From positions 1 through 60,450 of IMG/VR virus record IMGVR_UViG_3300017735_000007: a stretch of 60,450 nucleotides of DNA; one strand, given 5' to 3'. Source of the stretch: a virus. Of the stretch, positions 33,487 through 45,000 are shown in pieces. The translations under genes were made by a program, and so were the position numbers. A model generated the notes under the pieces. The model was given only the letters and a program-made list of their open reading frames with translations. It was not told the DNA's origin and made no database searches. Each line of letters starts with the position of its first letter. The first letter of the stretch is position 1.

Positions 33487-36400
33487 TACACCTCAATGCA
33501 GTCACTAGTGGTACAATCGAAGTATTACTTGATTGACCAACTATCTTAACTACAAAACCTGTGAACTCTGGTAAACCTTCAGCAGTATATTCATACTCTT
33601 TAAAGTTTCTTGCATCTTTTTCGGTCACCACATCTGGTTCTCCATCTCCATTGAAGTATTCGAACCCTAAGTCATCGATAGGTGTTGTCTCGTCATTCTT
33701 TAATATCTTAAACATGAATTTTAAATCAGATTCAGGTGGTCTATAGTTATCTGCAATAACTTTCAATGTAGTTGCAGGATTCTTAAGATTCACTTTTCTA
33801 GTGATATAGACCATGGCGTTATTATCGCCATCTGGTTCAGTTGAAGGCACATGAATCATAGAACCAGTTGAACCACCAGGTAGGTCATTAGCAGAATCAA
33901 TATTATTGATTCTATTCATGATACCCAAACAACCAATCGTACCAATATCAATTACTGGAGATAAGTTCTGGTTAGCACTAGTAAACTGTAATCTACATTC
34001 AAATGATTTATTATTTGTGCCACCAGTCTGTTCTTCTGATTCATTAATACTCGATGCGATAATACTAGGTCTTTCGAAATAGTTATTGTCATTTAATGTA
34101 ATGAATTCATTCTTTGAGCGTAATGTAAATGTTGAATCTAAATTATTATCTTCAGGTGAATTAGTTCCTGTTCTTCTAACACTTGACAATAATGTTGTGT
34201 CTTTATATGTTAAAGAAGGTATCATTGTATGCAATACATCATAGTACATGTTAGTAGTTGCATATGCTTGGTCACCACCAGCAATAGTTGATTCAACTGC
34301 ATTGGTATATGATAAGTGATATGATGATAAGTCTGGTGTACATGCAAATGAGTCGATACCATAATTATTGATACTACTGAATACTTTATTAATTGAATCT
34401 ACAGGGAAACCACCCAATGTATCTCCAACACTTGATAATGTTATAGTTGCATTGTTTGAACCATCATAGTTATTAATAGTGATAGATTCGTTTGCAGTAT
34501 AACCTACACCTGGGTCTTTGATTGTCACTGAACTAATTTGATTTCCACTATTAACTGTTATTGTATCAATCTTAAGTCCTGTACCAGTACCACTGTAGGT
34601 ATATCCTGTGGAATCCCAATTGGCGCCACTATTGTTATATGTACCAGCAGTTGGAGTTCCTGTTGTTGAACCTGCTACAGTTAATACACCATTCTTCTTA
34701 TCTCCTTCTACGCCATATATAACAACATTCGATTGATTGTCGTACATACCATGTGAGTAAGAGTATACTCTAAAGAATGATTGATTAGAAAAAGTTTCTA
34801 TTGAATTATTCTGCAATTTCTTAGGTGGTAAATGTGCGTTGTTAAACACGATGTTTGCAGCTGTAGTTGTATTAAACTTAGCGACTCTCATATTAAACTT
34901 CAAGTCATCTGTTTGTTCTGCTGTCCATGTAGATGCGTTCTGAGACATGAACAATGAACCAGCGTATGGTTGTCCTGATATTGTCTGTCCAGTAATTAAA
35001 TCTGTTTCGCCCATTCTGGAAATGAAACACTCGTAATCTGTTGAGTTAGTATACACAACAAAACAATATTCATGTTTGTCTTCTAGGTATACAGGTGACT
35101 CAAATGTAAATGTAGTTGCGGATGAACCATCATCTGAAGTATTGACTTCATCTGGATTCTTTGTCACAATTGAGAATGGTATAGTTGTCTGTCCTGGATA
35201 TCCATTTATCATATTTCTGATTTCTACTGATACAGGTAAACTAGTTGCCTTACTCTTAAAGAATACATCTATAGATGTTAGGAACATACCGCCATCAGAT
35301 TCTACCATGAATGATTCTGCTAATGGGTCTTGCCAACCTCTTGGTTCTACTGGAATATCAAAGTCAAATATTCTTCTGTCTTCTCTTGGAAGAACCATTA
35401 AATCAGCGGGTGGGAACCTTGGAGGTAATGGTACAGGAGGTGGTACAGGAACAGGCACCGGCGGTGTAGGCACAGGCACAGGTACCGGAACTGGTACAGG
35501 GACTGGCACAGGCACAGGCACCGGATTCGGCACTGGCACATATACCGGAGTTGGTGGCATAGGTGGTGGTGTCGGTGGTATTGGTGGAGGCGGCGCAATA
35601 GGTGGTGGTGGGGGTGGTAATGAACCATCTCCTGTCACATTTAATCTTTCACCTCTTCTTGTAATTGTTCTTTCGCCTGATAATCTTTCTGTCACCACTC
35701 TACCATTTCTAGTAGATACTATTTCTGTTTGTGAACTATTTAAGAGACCTTGTGCTTGATAAATCTCTGCACCCATTGAATCTGGATTACTTTGATTCGA
35801 TGACTGAGATGTTATCTTTAATTCTCTTTGTCCTGTTGGGAATCTTTGGAAGTTGTCATTAGGTATTAAGAACTTACATTCTACTTTACCATTACCATTT
35901 GTTTTTATTCCAACACCCTTGTTTGTTGTTCCGTCTTGTGAGAAGTCAGCACTACTAGGTGTGACATAACCATCTACTCTGATACCATCAAAGTATACAA
36001 AGTGTTTTGTGTTTGGTTTTAAGTTAGTTCCTACTGCGGTTATCTCTCTACTTCTAATGAAAGGTATAACACTGACACTAACAACTCTATCATTTCTTGT
36101 TTCTACAAAGTCTTCAACTACTGAAGTATTAACACCTTGTCTTGATTGAATTTCTGGTGTTTCGGTAATCTCTGTTGTTATGATTGTACCTTGAACCCAT
36201 TCACCACCTTGAGCAGGGTCACCAGACCAATTGCCAGGAACAGCTGCATCTACTGAAGAACTAACTACGGTTGGTTCACCAACCCATGTTGTCTGCCAGT
36301 TATTCCATATTGTTCCAAGTGAGTTTTGATTCTCTGCAAGAACAGCGTCAAAGTTTCCTTCTCTGTTGATTCTAACTTCTGGTAATTGTTCTGTATCATT

Positions 36401-39400
36401 CCATATATCAGAACCAGGAGTTAATTTGACATTACCTATAAATGCAAATACATGATATGGATTAACATTGACATGTCTAGATGCCTTATCCTGATTTACA
36501 TATGATACTTGTGAGTAAGGTAATGTAATTAAATCACCAGTCTGCTGATAACCAGTTGAACCAGATGCATTTAATTCTATATCAAAGAAGTTTGATACTG
36601 ATTCTGGTCTTAATTGTCCCAATTTAGTATCTATACCAACATGATAATCAGGATGAGATACATCACCAATTTTGTGACCTCTGAAGTTATCTACTAAGAA
36701 ACCAGATTTGAATCTATCGAAACCTTGTGCATCTAATATCTGTTTTGTTTGTGTGTCTTTCTCTAATAAAGACAATGCAGTAATTCTTTCTAAGTTTGTG
36801 ACTCTCTGATTGATTTTACCAATGTCGCCCATTGTAAATCTTCTGTAGTCTTTTGTTTTTACTTGTATTTGTTTTACATTTCTTGTAAATGCAGGTATAA
36901 ACAATTCGAACATTTCTAAAGAATCATCAATTGAATTTGGTCTTTGTGGTGTTAAGGTCGGATTACCTTGTGCAACTTCGAATTTACCACTTCTATGTAA
37001 GAATACTTTATCGATTCTAGGCACATAGAACTCTATGTTTGACTTAATCATTGATGTTGGCAAAGGACATCTTGAATATGATGAATGTGCTGTCGTAATA
37101 TCAGCAGTAGATACTCCTAATAGATTATCTCTAGAGGATTCAAAACTTCTTGCTTCATATGCAAATGGAGATATTAAGTGACCTGTACCATCACCACTAC
37201 TGTAGTCTGATACATCTAATATACTTGCAATATTGAATACATAACTCTGACTAACTAAATCTGCATTACCAAATAGTTGACCAACTGATGGTCTAAAGTC
37301 TACTGCATCTGCAAGTTCAAATTGTCCATCTGGTTCAAAACCACCCAAGTCTACTTTGTTTGGTGAGAAGTTAGGAATGTCTTTATATGAAATACTATTT
37401 GTATATGAATTTACATCATAGAAATCACCAGAACCACCTACAAACATATCAAATAATACTGTTATTTGATTATTTGGTGTTGTCTGTCCTTGTTTTAAAA
37501 TAAGTTTTGCGTGGTCATAATAACCATCTCTTTGACCATTGTCTAAAGAGTATCTATTTGTTATTTCAGGAGATTGAACTCCTAATGATGTTATGGTTGC
37601 AATTCCACCTGTTGTTTCATCTACTACTGTTTCGCCTGCGGTAAACTTTTCGGTTCCTAAGTAGTAAAAATAACATGTTTGCGTATCAGTAAACTTCATA
37701 AGTTTAGCACGAACACCTGTTGTAGCACCTTTAATTATATTTCCTGTTGTACTTGTACCAGATGTTAGAGTTATAACTGCATTTGGTGGTGTTGCAACAC
37801 CACTTGTATCTGTTCCTGGAACTGCCTCAAATATGCCTCTGATTTTGTATACATCTGAAACACCAAGAGATAGTTCTTTGTGGTCATATGCAGTACCATA
37901 GAATGGATTATCTGCATGTGCATCGTTCTTAGTGAATCTTAATGCACGAAACTCTCTTAAGTTCTTTGATTTCGATGTTGGGTTAGTGACACTAACTGTA
38001 TATGTCGCCCTTACGATTGCACCATCGTCAGCAGCTGCACCCAATACAACTTCACCAGATGATGTATTGACTGAAGAGACATCATCGCCTCCTAATACTA
38101 CACCATTAGCTCTTGTTGGACTTCCTGTCGCTTCTTTGACAATTGCGAACTGATAGTTGTCGTTGTTTTTTGGTTCAAATGATTCGTTTGCTTCTTTTGT
38201 GAGTGTTATCTCACCAGAAGTACCAACTTCAAATTCTTTTTGATACTTAACTGTAATCTCTGTAGGTGTTGATTTACTTACATGGTCTCTAGGGAATGCA
38301 AATACTGTAGAAGATTGGTCTTGATTGTAAAGTTTTGCTCTTCGTCTGAGTAGTCCAACTTGTTTAATGTTAGTTCCGGCAGCAACTAGTGTTGCATTTG
38401 AATTGTCTGTCACGGATGCAATAAGTTGTTCAGCACCATTACCATCTAAGACTATATCACCCTTTCTTAGTTCAGTCAAGAAATCAGTACCAACACCTGT
38501 TAAAGCTGTACCAGTTATTGTTGTTAGACCCGATATAACTTTGTCGTTGTCTAATGCAATATTGGCAGTAAAGTTTTGTGTTCCTGTTGTTTCAGAAGAC
38601 TTAGTTTGACCAACACTTCTTGCATCTTCTACTTGAAAACTACGAACAGCAGTAATACTAAAATCTACTTTTACTTTACCTGTTCCAGTTCCTGCAGCTG
38701 CAGCCGTGAAAGTAGAACCTACTGCGTATGTCTGACCAGAAGTGCCTGCGGCCGTATTCCACTGTGCTTGAGTTGTGTTTCCAAGTTCCGTTATTATATA
38801 TGGAGTAGTTGAAACAAAACTTCCAGCATTGACTATAATCGTACCGCATGTACCTTGTCCCTTTAGTGAAAGGGTATCTGTTGTTTTGAATGTACCAACA
38901 ACATCATGTACCATAATATGATTGTTTGTAGTATCTGCATATGCAACAATACCTACTGCGCCAGATGCTGAACCTGTGACTTTATCACCAACTTTGAAGT
39001 TGTTTGTCGCAACTGTAGTACTTAACATTGTGAACATCTTGATATCAAATAGATATAGATTTTCAAAAGCAGTTGAGTGTTCGTCAATGTTTCTTACTCT
39101 TGCAAAACCGATATGACCAACTGTTGTTGTTGATCCAGTGCCTGCATATGCATTAAGTGTGCCTGGTGTTGCAGTTGCCTTATCAAATAGTTGAATTGCT
39201 TTATATGATTCTGTATTTGTAGAATCACCAATCTCTGGTTGACCATGTGAATCTTTAATTCTTAATTTGTTTCCTAGTCTTGCAGGTGTGTTTGCGTTTG
39301 TAAGCGCCTCTGTTGTTCTTGCCTTGTTTAATGTTAAATTCGTTGTGCCTGTTTTATCAATAGAGTAACCTTTAACATATGCTTTACCAGGAGAGACTTG

Positions 39401-40459
39401 CATAACAAATTGACTCTCATCTCCACCTTGATACGCTTCATAGAATCCTCTATTGAATCCGTCTAGTAAATGTTCTCTAAATGAATGTGTGAATTGTCGT
39501 ATTACAAAATCACCATTCGCATCAAATGTTCTTTGTGCAAGTGTGTTTTCTATATGATTGTATACTGGTCTTTTTACTTCTAATTCTATAACACCATTAC
39601 TAACTCTTCCCAACTCTACAAAGTTTGTATCTGTTGTAGCAGTTAGTGCGAACTTAGCAAGTGTTAATGTGAACTTAAGTCTATCTGCACCAGCAGCGTT
39701 TTCATTTGTTGTTCCTTGTGAATTGTCTAGTAGAGTTGTATCAGTGCCAGAACCAACAAGTTCTTCTACAATGTCTAGACCAATTCTATAAGAAGGTTTA
39801 CCATTATACTTTTCTAATACAATTGTTTGTGCATCTACTTTGACGAAGTATCCTCTTAAGAATACAACACCCTCATTTATACTTGCAATAGATGAACGGC
39901 CGACTGGTGAAAGACCAAGTGCAGCTACTTTGAATTCATTGTTATTTGATGCAGTGGTTATTGCACCAGCGGCACTAACATTAACTTCACTTATCTCTTC
40001 AGAAGGACTAAATCTTTCTGAAGGATTTGTTGTTGCAGTTTCGTCTGTACCATGTTGTAAATATCTTACAATAATAGTTGCTAAATCTGTTCCTGTAGAT
40101 GCAACTGTTTTTACTATCTCTGCAACGACTCCAGTTGTCTCTCCTTGAATTAGTTTACCTGTGAAACCACTTAGATATGTAGCGACATCAGCTGTTCCAG
40201 TAGAGTTAGGATTAGTTGCCTCGACTTTAACATATTCGACATCCATATCGATGTCTGTCTCTGCACCATTGACAATCGAACCCTCTTTGAACATGTGACT
40301 ACCAAATTTTTGTATTTGGTTTTGTAAGATTGATTGTGACTGAGTTAGTTCTCTTGCCTGTAGGGGTCTACCTGCTCTGAAGAGTACTTTGTGATAATTG
40401 TTATCCTCATTGTAGTCATCGTAGTATGGTGATATATTTAAGTCTGTTTTTTCTGACAT
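33473..40459 (-). CDS. Giant baseplate/fibre protein, DUF4815 type (gp9-gp10 position)
   Basis: This 2328-aa protein is the largest in the window. The N-terminus (NISPYYDDYNEDNNYHKVLF, GRPLQARELTQSQSILQNQI) is the DUF4815 signature of marine T4-like structural proteins. Its middle has several beta modules (for example FKVGDKVTGSASGAVGIV). Residues ~1611-1684 are a Pro/Val-rich hinge with alternating Pro-Val. After it, WQDPLAESFMVESDGGMFLT begins a jelly-roll-like domain and the C-terminus carries a long beta region. It sits between gene 8 and the fibre cassette, the place of T4 genes 9-12, so it probably anchors fibres at the baseplate rim. A terminator lies upstream of its start. Confidence 0.78.
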   Translation of the reverse strand: MSEKTDLNISPYYDDYNEDNNYHKVLFRAGRPLQARELTQSQSILQNQIQKFGSHMFKEGSIVNGAETDIDMDVEYVKVEATNPNSTGTADVATYLSGFTGKLIQGETTGVVAEIVKTVASTGTDLATIIVRYLQHGTDETATTNPSERFSPSEEISEVNVSAAGAITTASNNNEFKVAALGLSPVGRSSIASINEGVVFLRGYFVKVDAQTIVLEKYNGKPSYRIGLDIVEELVGSGTDTTLLDNSQGTTNENAAGADRLKFTLTLAKFALTATTDTNFVELGRVSNGVIELEVKRPVYNHIENTLAQRTFDANGDFVIRQFTHSFREHLLDGFNRGFYEAYQGGDESQFVMQVSPGKAYVKGYSIDKTGTTNLTLNKARTTEALTNANTPARLGNKLRIKDSHGQPEIGDSTNTESYKAIQLFDKATATPGTLNAYAGTGSTTTVGHIGFARVRNIDEHSTAFENLYLFDIKMFTMLSTTVATNNFKVGDKVTGSASGAVGIVAYADTTNNHIMVHDVVGTFKTTDTLSLKGQGTCGTIIVNAGSFVSTTPYIITELGNTTQAQWNTAAGTSGQTYAVGSTFTAAAAGTGTGKVKVDFSITAVRSFQVEDARSVGQTKSSETTGTQNFTANIALDNDKVISGLTTITGTALTGVGTDFLTELRKGDIVLDGNGAEQLIASVTDNSNATLVAAGTNIKQVGLLRRRAKLYNQDQSSTVFAFPRDHVSKSTPTEITVKYQKEFEVGTSGEITLTKEANESFEPKNNDNYQFAIVKEATGSPTRANGVVLGGDDVSSVNTSSGEVVLGAAADDGAIVRATYTVSVTNPTSKSKNLREFRALRFTKNDAHADNPFYGTAYDHKELSLGVSDVYKIRGIFEAVPGTDTSGVATPPNAVITLTSGTSTTGNIIKGATTGVRAKLMKFTDTQTCYFYYLGTEKFTAGETVVDETTGGIATITSLGVQSPEITNRYSLDNGQRDGYYDHAKLILKQGQTTPNNQITVLFDMFVGGSGDFYDVNSYTNSISYKDIPNFSPNKVDLGGFEPDGQFELADAVDFRPSVGQLFGNADLVSQSYVFNIASILDVSDYSSGDGTGHLISPFAYEARSFESSRDNLLGVSTADITTAHSSYSRCPLPTSMIKSNIEFYVPRIDKVFLHRSGKFEVAQGNPTLTPQRPNSIDDSLEMFELFIPAFTRNVKQIQVKTKDYRRFTMGDIGKINQRVTNLERITALSLLEKDTQTKQILDAQGFDRFKSGFLVDNFRGHKIGDVSHPDYHVGIDTKLGQLRPESVSNFFDIELNASGSTGYQQTGDLITLPYSQVSYVNQDKASRHVNVNPYHVFAFIGNVKLTPGSDIWNDTEQLPEVRINREGNFDAVLAENQNSLGTIWNNWQTTWVGEPTVVSSSVDAAVPGNWSGDPAQGGEWVQGTIITTEITETPEIQSRQGVNTSVVEDFVETRNDRVVSVSVIPFIRSREITAVGTNLKPNTKHFVYFDGIRVDGYVTPSSADFSQDGTTNKGVGIKTNGNGKVECKFLIPNDNFQRFPTGQRELKITSQSSNQSNPDSMGAEIYQAQGLLNSSQTEIVSTRNGRVVTERLSGERTITRRGERLNVTGDGSLPPPPPPIAPPPPIPPTPPPMPPTPVYVPVPNPVPVPVPVPVPVPVPVPVPTPPVPVPVPPPVPLPPRFPPADLMVLPREDRRIFDFDIPVEPRGWQDPLAESFMVESDGGMFLTSIDVFFKSKATSLPVSVEIRNMINGYPGQTTIPFSIVTKNPDEVNTSDDGSSATTFTFESPVYLEDKHEYCFVVYTNSTDYECFISRMGETDLITGQTISGQPYAGSLFMSQNASTWTAEQTDDLKFNMRVAKFNTTTAANIVFNNAHLPPKKLQNNSIETFSNQSFFRVYSYSHGMYDNQSNVVIYGVEGDKKNGVLTVAGSTTGTPTAGTYNNSGANWDSTGYTYSGTGTGLKIDTITVNSGNQISSVTIKDPGVGYTANESITINNYDGSNNATITLSSVGDTLGGFPVDSINKVFSSINNYGIDSFACTPDLSSYHLSYTNAVESTIAGGDQAYATTNMYYDVLHTMIPSLTYKDTTLLSSVRRTGTNSPEDNNLDSTFTLRSKNEFITLNDNNYFERPSIIASSINESEEQTGGTNNKSFECRLQFTSANQNLSPVIDIGTIGCLGIMNRINNIDSANDLPGGSTGSMIHVPSTEPDGDNNAMVYITRKVNLKNPATTLKVIADNYRPPESDLKFMFKILKNDETTPIDDLGFEYFNGDGEPDVVTEKDARNFKEYEYTAEGLPEFTGFVVKIVGQSSNTSIVPLVTALRCIALA
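35410..35628 (-). repeat. Pro/Val-rich hinge tract in the giant baseplate protein
   Basis: The segment encodes runs of PPPPPP and alternating Pro-Val (residues ~1611-1684). At the DNA level this is a GT/GGT-rich microsatellite-like tract on the plus strand with repeated GGTACAGGAACAGGCACC-like words. It would form an extended polyproline rod between two folded halves. Confidence 0.8.
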
Positions 40460-40488
40460 AGTTTAATCTTCTTTAAATTTAAGAATGT

Positions 40489-40510
40489 AAAAAGGGGGAG
40501 TTAAACTCCC
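40489..40510 (-). terminator. Rho-independent terminator after gene 8
   Basis: A palindromic stem GGGAGTT/AACTCCC (40496-40510) is followed on the minus strand by CC and five T. It lies 5 nt after the gene 8 stop and upstream of the giant baseplate gene, so it may separate baseplate-wedge and fibre transcription. I see no late box between it and the 2328-aa gene. Confidence 0.75.
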
Positions 40511-40514
40511 TATA

Positions 40515-42017
40515 TTACATTTCAATAATTAGTTTAATATCTTCAATTTGGTCAGCGGCTCTTGAAACTGCGCCTCTATTTTCAACATAGAGAATTTGAC
40601 CTGTAAATCTTTGCATTTCTGGATGAGCAGAAGAGACACCAGATGCGGTAACATCAGCAACTTTTGTGCCAGCTTTATAGACTTCATCATCATTTGCAAA
40701 TGCGATATATTCGCCACCTGAATTAGCAACAGGTAAGGTTTTTAGAGTATTACTTGTCTTAGATACAACTCTTACTTTAGCAGTGGTTGCTGATTCAGAT
40801 GAAGCATCTGTAAGTAAGTCATCAACATTAATTGAAGAAGCATTATCAACTGTCAACATATTTGTTGCAGTCATTGTTGCATCTCCAGAAACAGCACCAG
40901 ATGATGCTTTTACTGGATTCTTAATAAGACCAATTCTTCTGAAGTCATTGTCTGTTGGGAAATCACTAAACCCACCATCAAGACCTTCACCAAACTCTAA
41001 TCTAGAGTTTACGATTGCATAGTTACCACCCATTTCTTCGATAGGGTTAGCACCATGACCATTAATTGGCGACATTATAATATGAACTGTAGCACCTGAA
41101 CCACCTGCAATACCTGAAACATTGGAGTCTAATGTAGGTAATGATGCTCTTTTATAACCTGTTCCCCAATAACTAGTACCAGAACGATGATATGCTTGTT
41201 TTAAATTACCTGAAACGAAACTTAAAGTGACTTCTGCACCAGAACCATCTCCCTGTACAGGAACATTAACTGTAAATGTATTTGATGAACCACTTGTGTA
41301 ACCAGAACCGGCAGCGGTTACGACATAATGATAAACTGCGCCGTCTACGGCAGCGTTTTCAACATCCCATTGAGCAGAACCATCATCATCAGCAGTTGAA
41401 CCAAACCCACCATTTGTACCAGAACCTACTACAGCAGATTTAGCACCAAGTGATTTTACTGGTATAAAGTCGTTAGTGACAAACTTAATAACATCTGAAG
41501 CGGTAACTGAGTACATAAATTTCCACATATATCCTAAAGATGCATTTGCATCTGCGGTCACTTCAGGAACTGTTGTTGAAATAGTTATTGGTTTAACTGT
41601 AGAATTTATAGTTGCACCATTTGAATCAACACCTGTTCTTAAACATTTGTATACTTTAAATTCGTCTGTAATTACATAACCTCTTCCATCGAAGAAGTTA
41701 GATACATTTGTGACATTGGTTGTATTGGAAGCAGAATAGTTATCTCTGTATTCATCATACTTAGTACCATCTGTCCAATTATATCTTACCAATCCATGTG
41801 AGATATCAGTTGAAGCGACTGCCTTTAGGGCAATCATGTCTTCATATACACCGATTTCTTCTGATTCTGAGTTTGCAGGAGGAGGTGGTTGTGTGTCATC
41901 TGCCCATGCATGTGAACGACCAATAAAGACATAGTTCTTTTGACCACTCTCTGAGAAGTCTTCAATGAACTGCCTTGCATTGTGCGTTCTAAATTTTTCT
42001 GTGATTATTGCTGCCAT
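40515..42017 (-). CDS. 8: Baseplate wedge protein gp8
   Basis: This 500-aa protein matches the T4 gp8 pattern: IITEKFRTHNARQFIEDF at the N-terminus, FIGRSHAWADD, YVITDEFKVYKCLRT, and LGYMWKFMYSV followed by ASDVIKFVTNDFIPV, all equivalents of T4 gp8 segments (VTSKFRT, GRSEPW, VYRCL, YVWEYLFEIP). It is longer than T4 gp8 (334 aa) because of inserted beta modules in the middle (VTAAGSGYTSGSSNTFTVNV). It is a dimeric wedge subunit linking gp7, gp10 and gp6. A late promoter overlapping the gene 7 stop precedes it. Confidence 0.85.
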   Translation of the reverse strand: MAAIITEKFRTHNARQFIEDFSESGQKNYVFIGRSHAWADDTQPPPPANSESEEIGVYEDMIALKAVASTDISHGLVRYNWTDGTKYDEYRDNYSASNTTNVTNVSNFFDGRGYVITDEFKVYKCLRTGVDSNGATINSTVKPITISTTVPEVTADANASLGYMWKFMYSVTASDVIKFVTNDFIPVKSLGAKSAVVGSGTNGGFGSTADDDGSAQWDVENAAVDGAVYHYVVTAAGSGYTSGSSNTFTVNVPVQGDGSGAEVTLSFVSGNLKQAYHRSGTSYWGTGYKRASLPTLDSNVSGIAGGSGATVHIIMSPINGHGANPIEEMGGNYAIVNSRLEFGEGLDGGFSDFPTDNDFRRIGLIKNPVKASSGAVSGDATMTATNMLTVDNASSINVDDLLTDASSESATTAKVRVVSKTSNTLKTLPVANSGGEYIAFANDDEVYKAGTKVADVTASGVSSAHPEMQRFTGQILYVENRGAVSRAADQIEDIKLIIEM

Positions 42018-42058
42018 TTTCTTTATAACTCCAAGTTATTTTTTATAATTCGTTCTAT

Positions 42059-42066
42059 TATTTATA
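42059..42066 (-). promoter_or_regulatory. Late promoter TATAAATA for gene 8
   Basis: A perfect box overlapping the end of the gene 7 coding region, with a ~36-nt leader containing TTGGAGT before the ATG at 42017. Confidence 0.7.
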
Positions 42067-45000
42067 ACAATGCCAAGGCACTATTTGTAATATTTGATGA
42101 ATTAACATAGGAACTAAATGCAATATTAGTTCTTCTTCTCTGTTTTTTATCTATCTCTTCGACATATAAAAGACCTGTCAGGTCACTCATCTGTTTAATT
42201 GTTAGTCCGTCTTTTTCAGAATCTTCTGAAAGTAGACCACTTATGCCATCTTCTAATAAGATTTTGTCTTCTTCATTTGCACTAGAAGTCTCATCTAAGA
42301 TATAATGAGATATCTTATAACAATTTTGGAATGCAATCTTATTTAGGGTTTTTAAAGTCGGACCAATTGGAATGAATGTATGTACCTCTTCGCCTGACTC
42401 TTCATCTACTATAGGAACACCATCTTCAAATACTATTCTAGAATTGTCTTCCATATACATGTAAGAATTGTCTAGTTCAATTGACCTTTCAGTCACAAAA
42501 TACTCTCTAGTCTCAGGTACAGTTTCATCTTCTAGTAAGAAACTACCTGAACCATCTTCCATTAAAATCTTTTCACCATATAAGTCTCTATCGAATGGAT
42601 CGAATCTTACATAGTTTAAAGGTTCTTCGTTTAAAATCTTTGTGCCGTCTTCATGTATCAATACTTCTTCTGACGGATGCCAGAACTGAAATACTTTACC
42701 AGAGTCAGCAGGTCTTATCGCAACATTACCGTATTCACTTGTCAATGGAACATTTGAATTATTCACATAGTAATCGTGGTCGGCAGTGTCGAGATTTAAT
42801 ACAGTCACAGCGCCATCTCTTCTTGGAGATTTTTGTATGAATGTATTGAATTCTGTTATTGTTGGTCTTCTAATTGATGATACAGTACTTGGGTCATTAT
42901 CTATTTTAGTATCTAATGCACTTGTTATAAACTCTTTTCTGTTTAGAATGTTTAAATGACCTGCACCCTTGTGTTTATCTGTTGATATGTTTGTACCTGA
43001 TGCCTCACGATATTGAAGTATCATGTCTTGATTTTCTACTTCAGCAGAAGTTGTATGGAACAACATGAGAGTTTCTTTACTTAGATGTGCTACATTGTCT
43101 CTGGAGTCTTCATTTTCTAACAGATGACCGTCTTCAGTTAAAACTCTAACTGATTTATCTCTAGTAGATTCTTCGAACAACATATTGTCTGTTGGGTATG
43201 CCTGAATGACAATTGTGGGAACAAACTCTGTAGAAATAATTCCCATTTTGTTCTGTTCATTAACATCAAATGGTATTTCTTTAACACCATCTAATGATGA
43301 ACCTAGAAGTTGAGACTTGAGTGCAACCTCACCAAAGAATAAGTGACCTGATGGATGAACTAAGTCTTTAACTATAGAACGATACTTATTGATTGACTCA
43401 CCAACTTTAATAACATAAGAGTGAGACTGATAGAATTTACTATCTTGTATGTTTGCAACTTTAGAAGATAGATAACCTTTGTCACTTAAGAAACCATCGT
43501 TTATTAAACCTTCACCAGCAACTTTACCTCTTGCAGTATATGGGTCATTCTTAAGAATTAAGAAACTATCTGAACCCTCATAAGTTACCTTTTCATCATT
43601 GATGAACATACCCTTTAAGTTTTTATACTTGAGTATTTGTCTGATTGTATCGTAATTTTGAACTGTTGCAGTAGCACCAGAAATTACACCAGTAATTGTT
43701 ATGCCTTTGTTTAGATTACCTGATGGTGTAGTTATCAACATATTATGGAAAGATGTTGCTTCGTCTAATACTGCATCTGAATCAAACTTACTACCTTGGT
43801 CTAGTAAAGTTACCTTCTCAATACCACCAATCCTAGATGACCATGCGAAGAACTTAGCACCTGTACCATCTGATACCTTGGCACTACTACAAACTTTAGT
43901 TGTAGAAGAATTTCCCCCTACTATGTTTTCGCCATCTTGGAAAACACCAGTATCAGTACTGAATCTTTTAATTACGATTCTGTTCTTTTTCGGTTCTAGT
44001 CTTAAAATTGTACCTGTAGCGTTTGAAGTAGAACCTGTAATAGTTTCACCCTTTTGGAATCCTGTCGTATCTTTAAAGTATAGATAACCACCTGGGAATG
44101 CTTGAGGCAGTGTTTCATATCCTGCACCACCACTTGTTATTTCGACTCGTCTTACTCTTTGGTCTGTTGATACAATTGAACCACCATCAGTATTTTGATA
44201 TGCATTGATTAACATCTCTGTACCATCTTCGTACAGTAATCTACTCTTATCGGTAAATATCTCTACTCTTTCTCCGCCACTTAAATTTGGATTTGTTGTG
44301 AATGTTATCTTTTGTGGTTCTATACTATATGTTGATTGTGATTGAACTATGCCATCGATGTGAACTTCTAATGCACCGTGAAATCTGTTAATTGAAATTG
44401 GTTTGCCATGGTCATCTAATACATTATCGAATCTATTTCCATTTTGTATTACACCACCAAATACAGTTTGGTTTGCAACTGCGGTTATTTCATACTGTTC
44501 ATCTGCATGAGCATCTTCTAAGATTATCTCATCACCGACTGCACCAATGATACCCTCTGCACCACCTCCGCCTGTACCTTCGTCATCGAATACTACAATA
44601 TCTCCACCACTGTAAGTTTGACCAGTAGTTTCTATATAAATCTTTTCTACAGGACCTCTAGTTAGTCCTGTCACATTACCTAATGCCCTATTTGCATCTG
44701 TATCTGTTTTTGAACCAGTGAAGTTGATGAAGTCTTGAGGACTATACATAGAACCAATTGAAGTTTCTTCATGTAGTAATCCATTTCCATCTTCGTCTAA
44801 TATAGAACCAGTTGAGTCTTCTAATGAGAAATAGATTGAACCGTTTGTTGGGTCTACTGTAGATACAATACCCTTAACTGTTCCGATATACTCGGTGACA
44901 CCATCTCTATCTAATACTTTTGCCTCTTTGTTGAACTCAAATGTTCCTCTGTGGTCTTTCGATATAGAGAGTGAATACTCATTGTTTGCTAAATCTATTG

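Noticed and set aside
35076-35759. Glycine-rich 227-aa ORF on the plus strand
   Set aside because: It is the antisense of the Pro/Val hinge of the 2328-aa protein; Gly-Thr repeats simply mirror Pro-Val codons. No ribosome site or promoter context.
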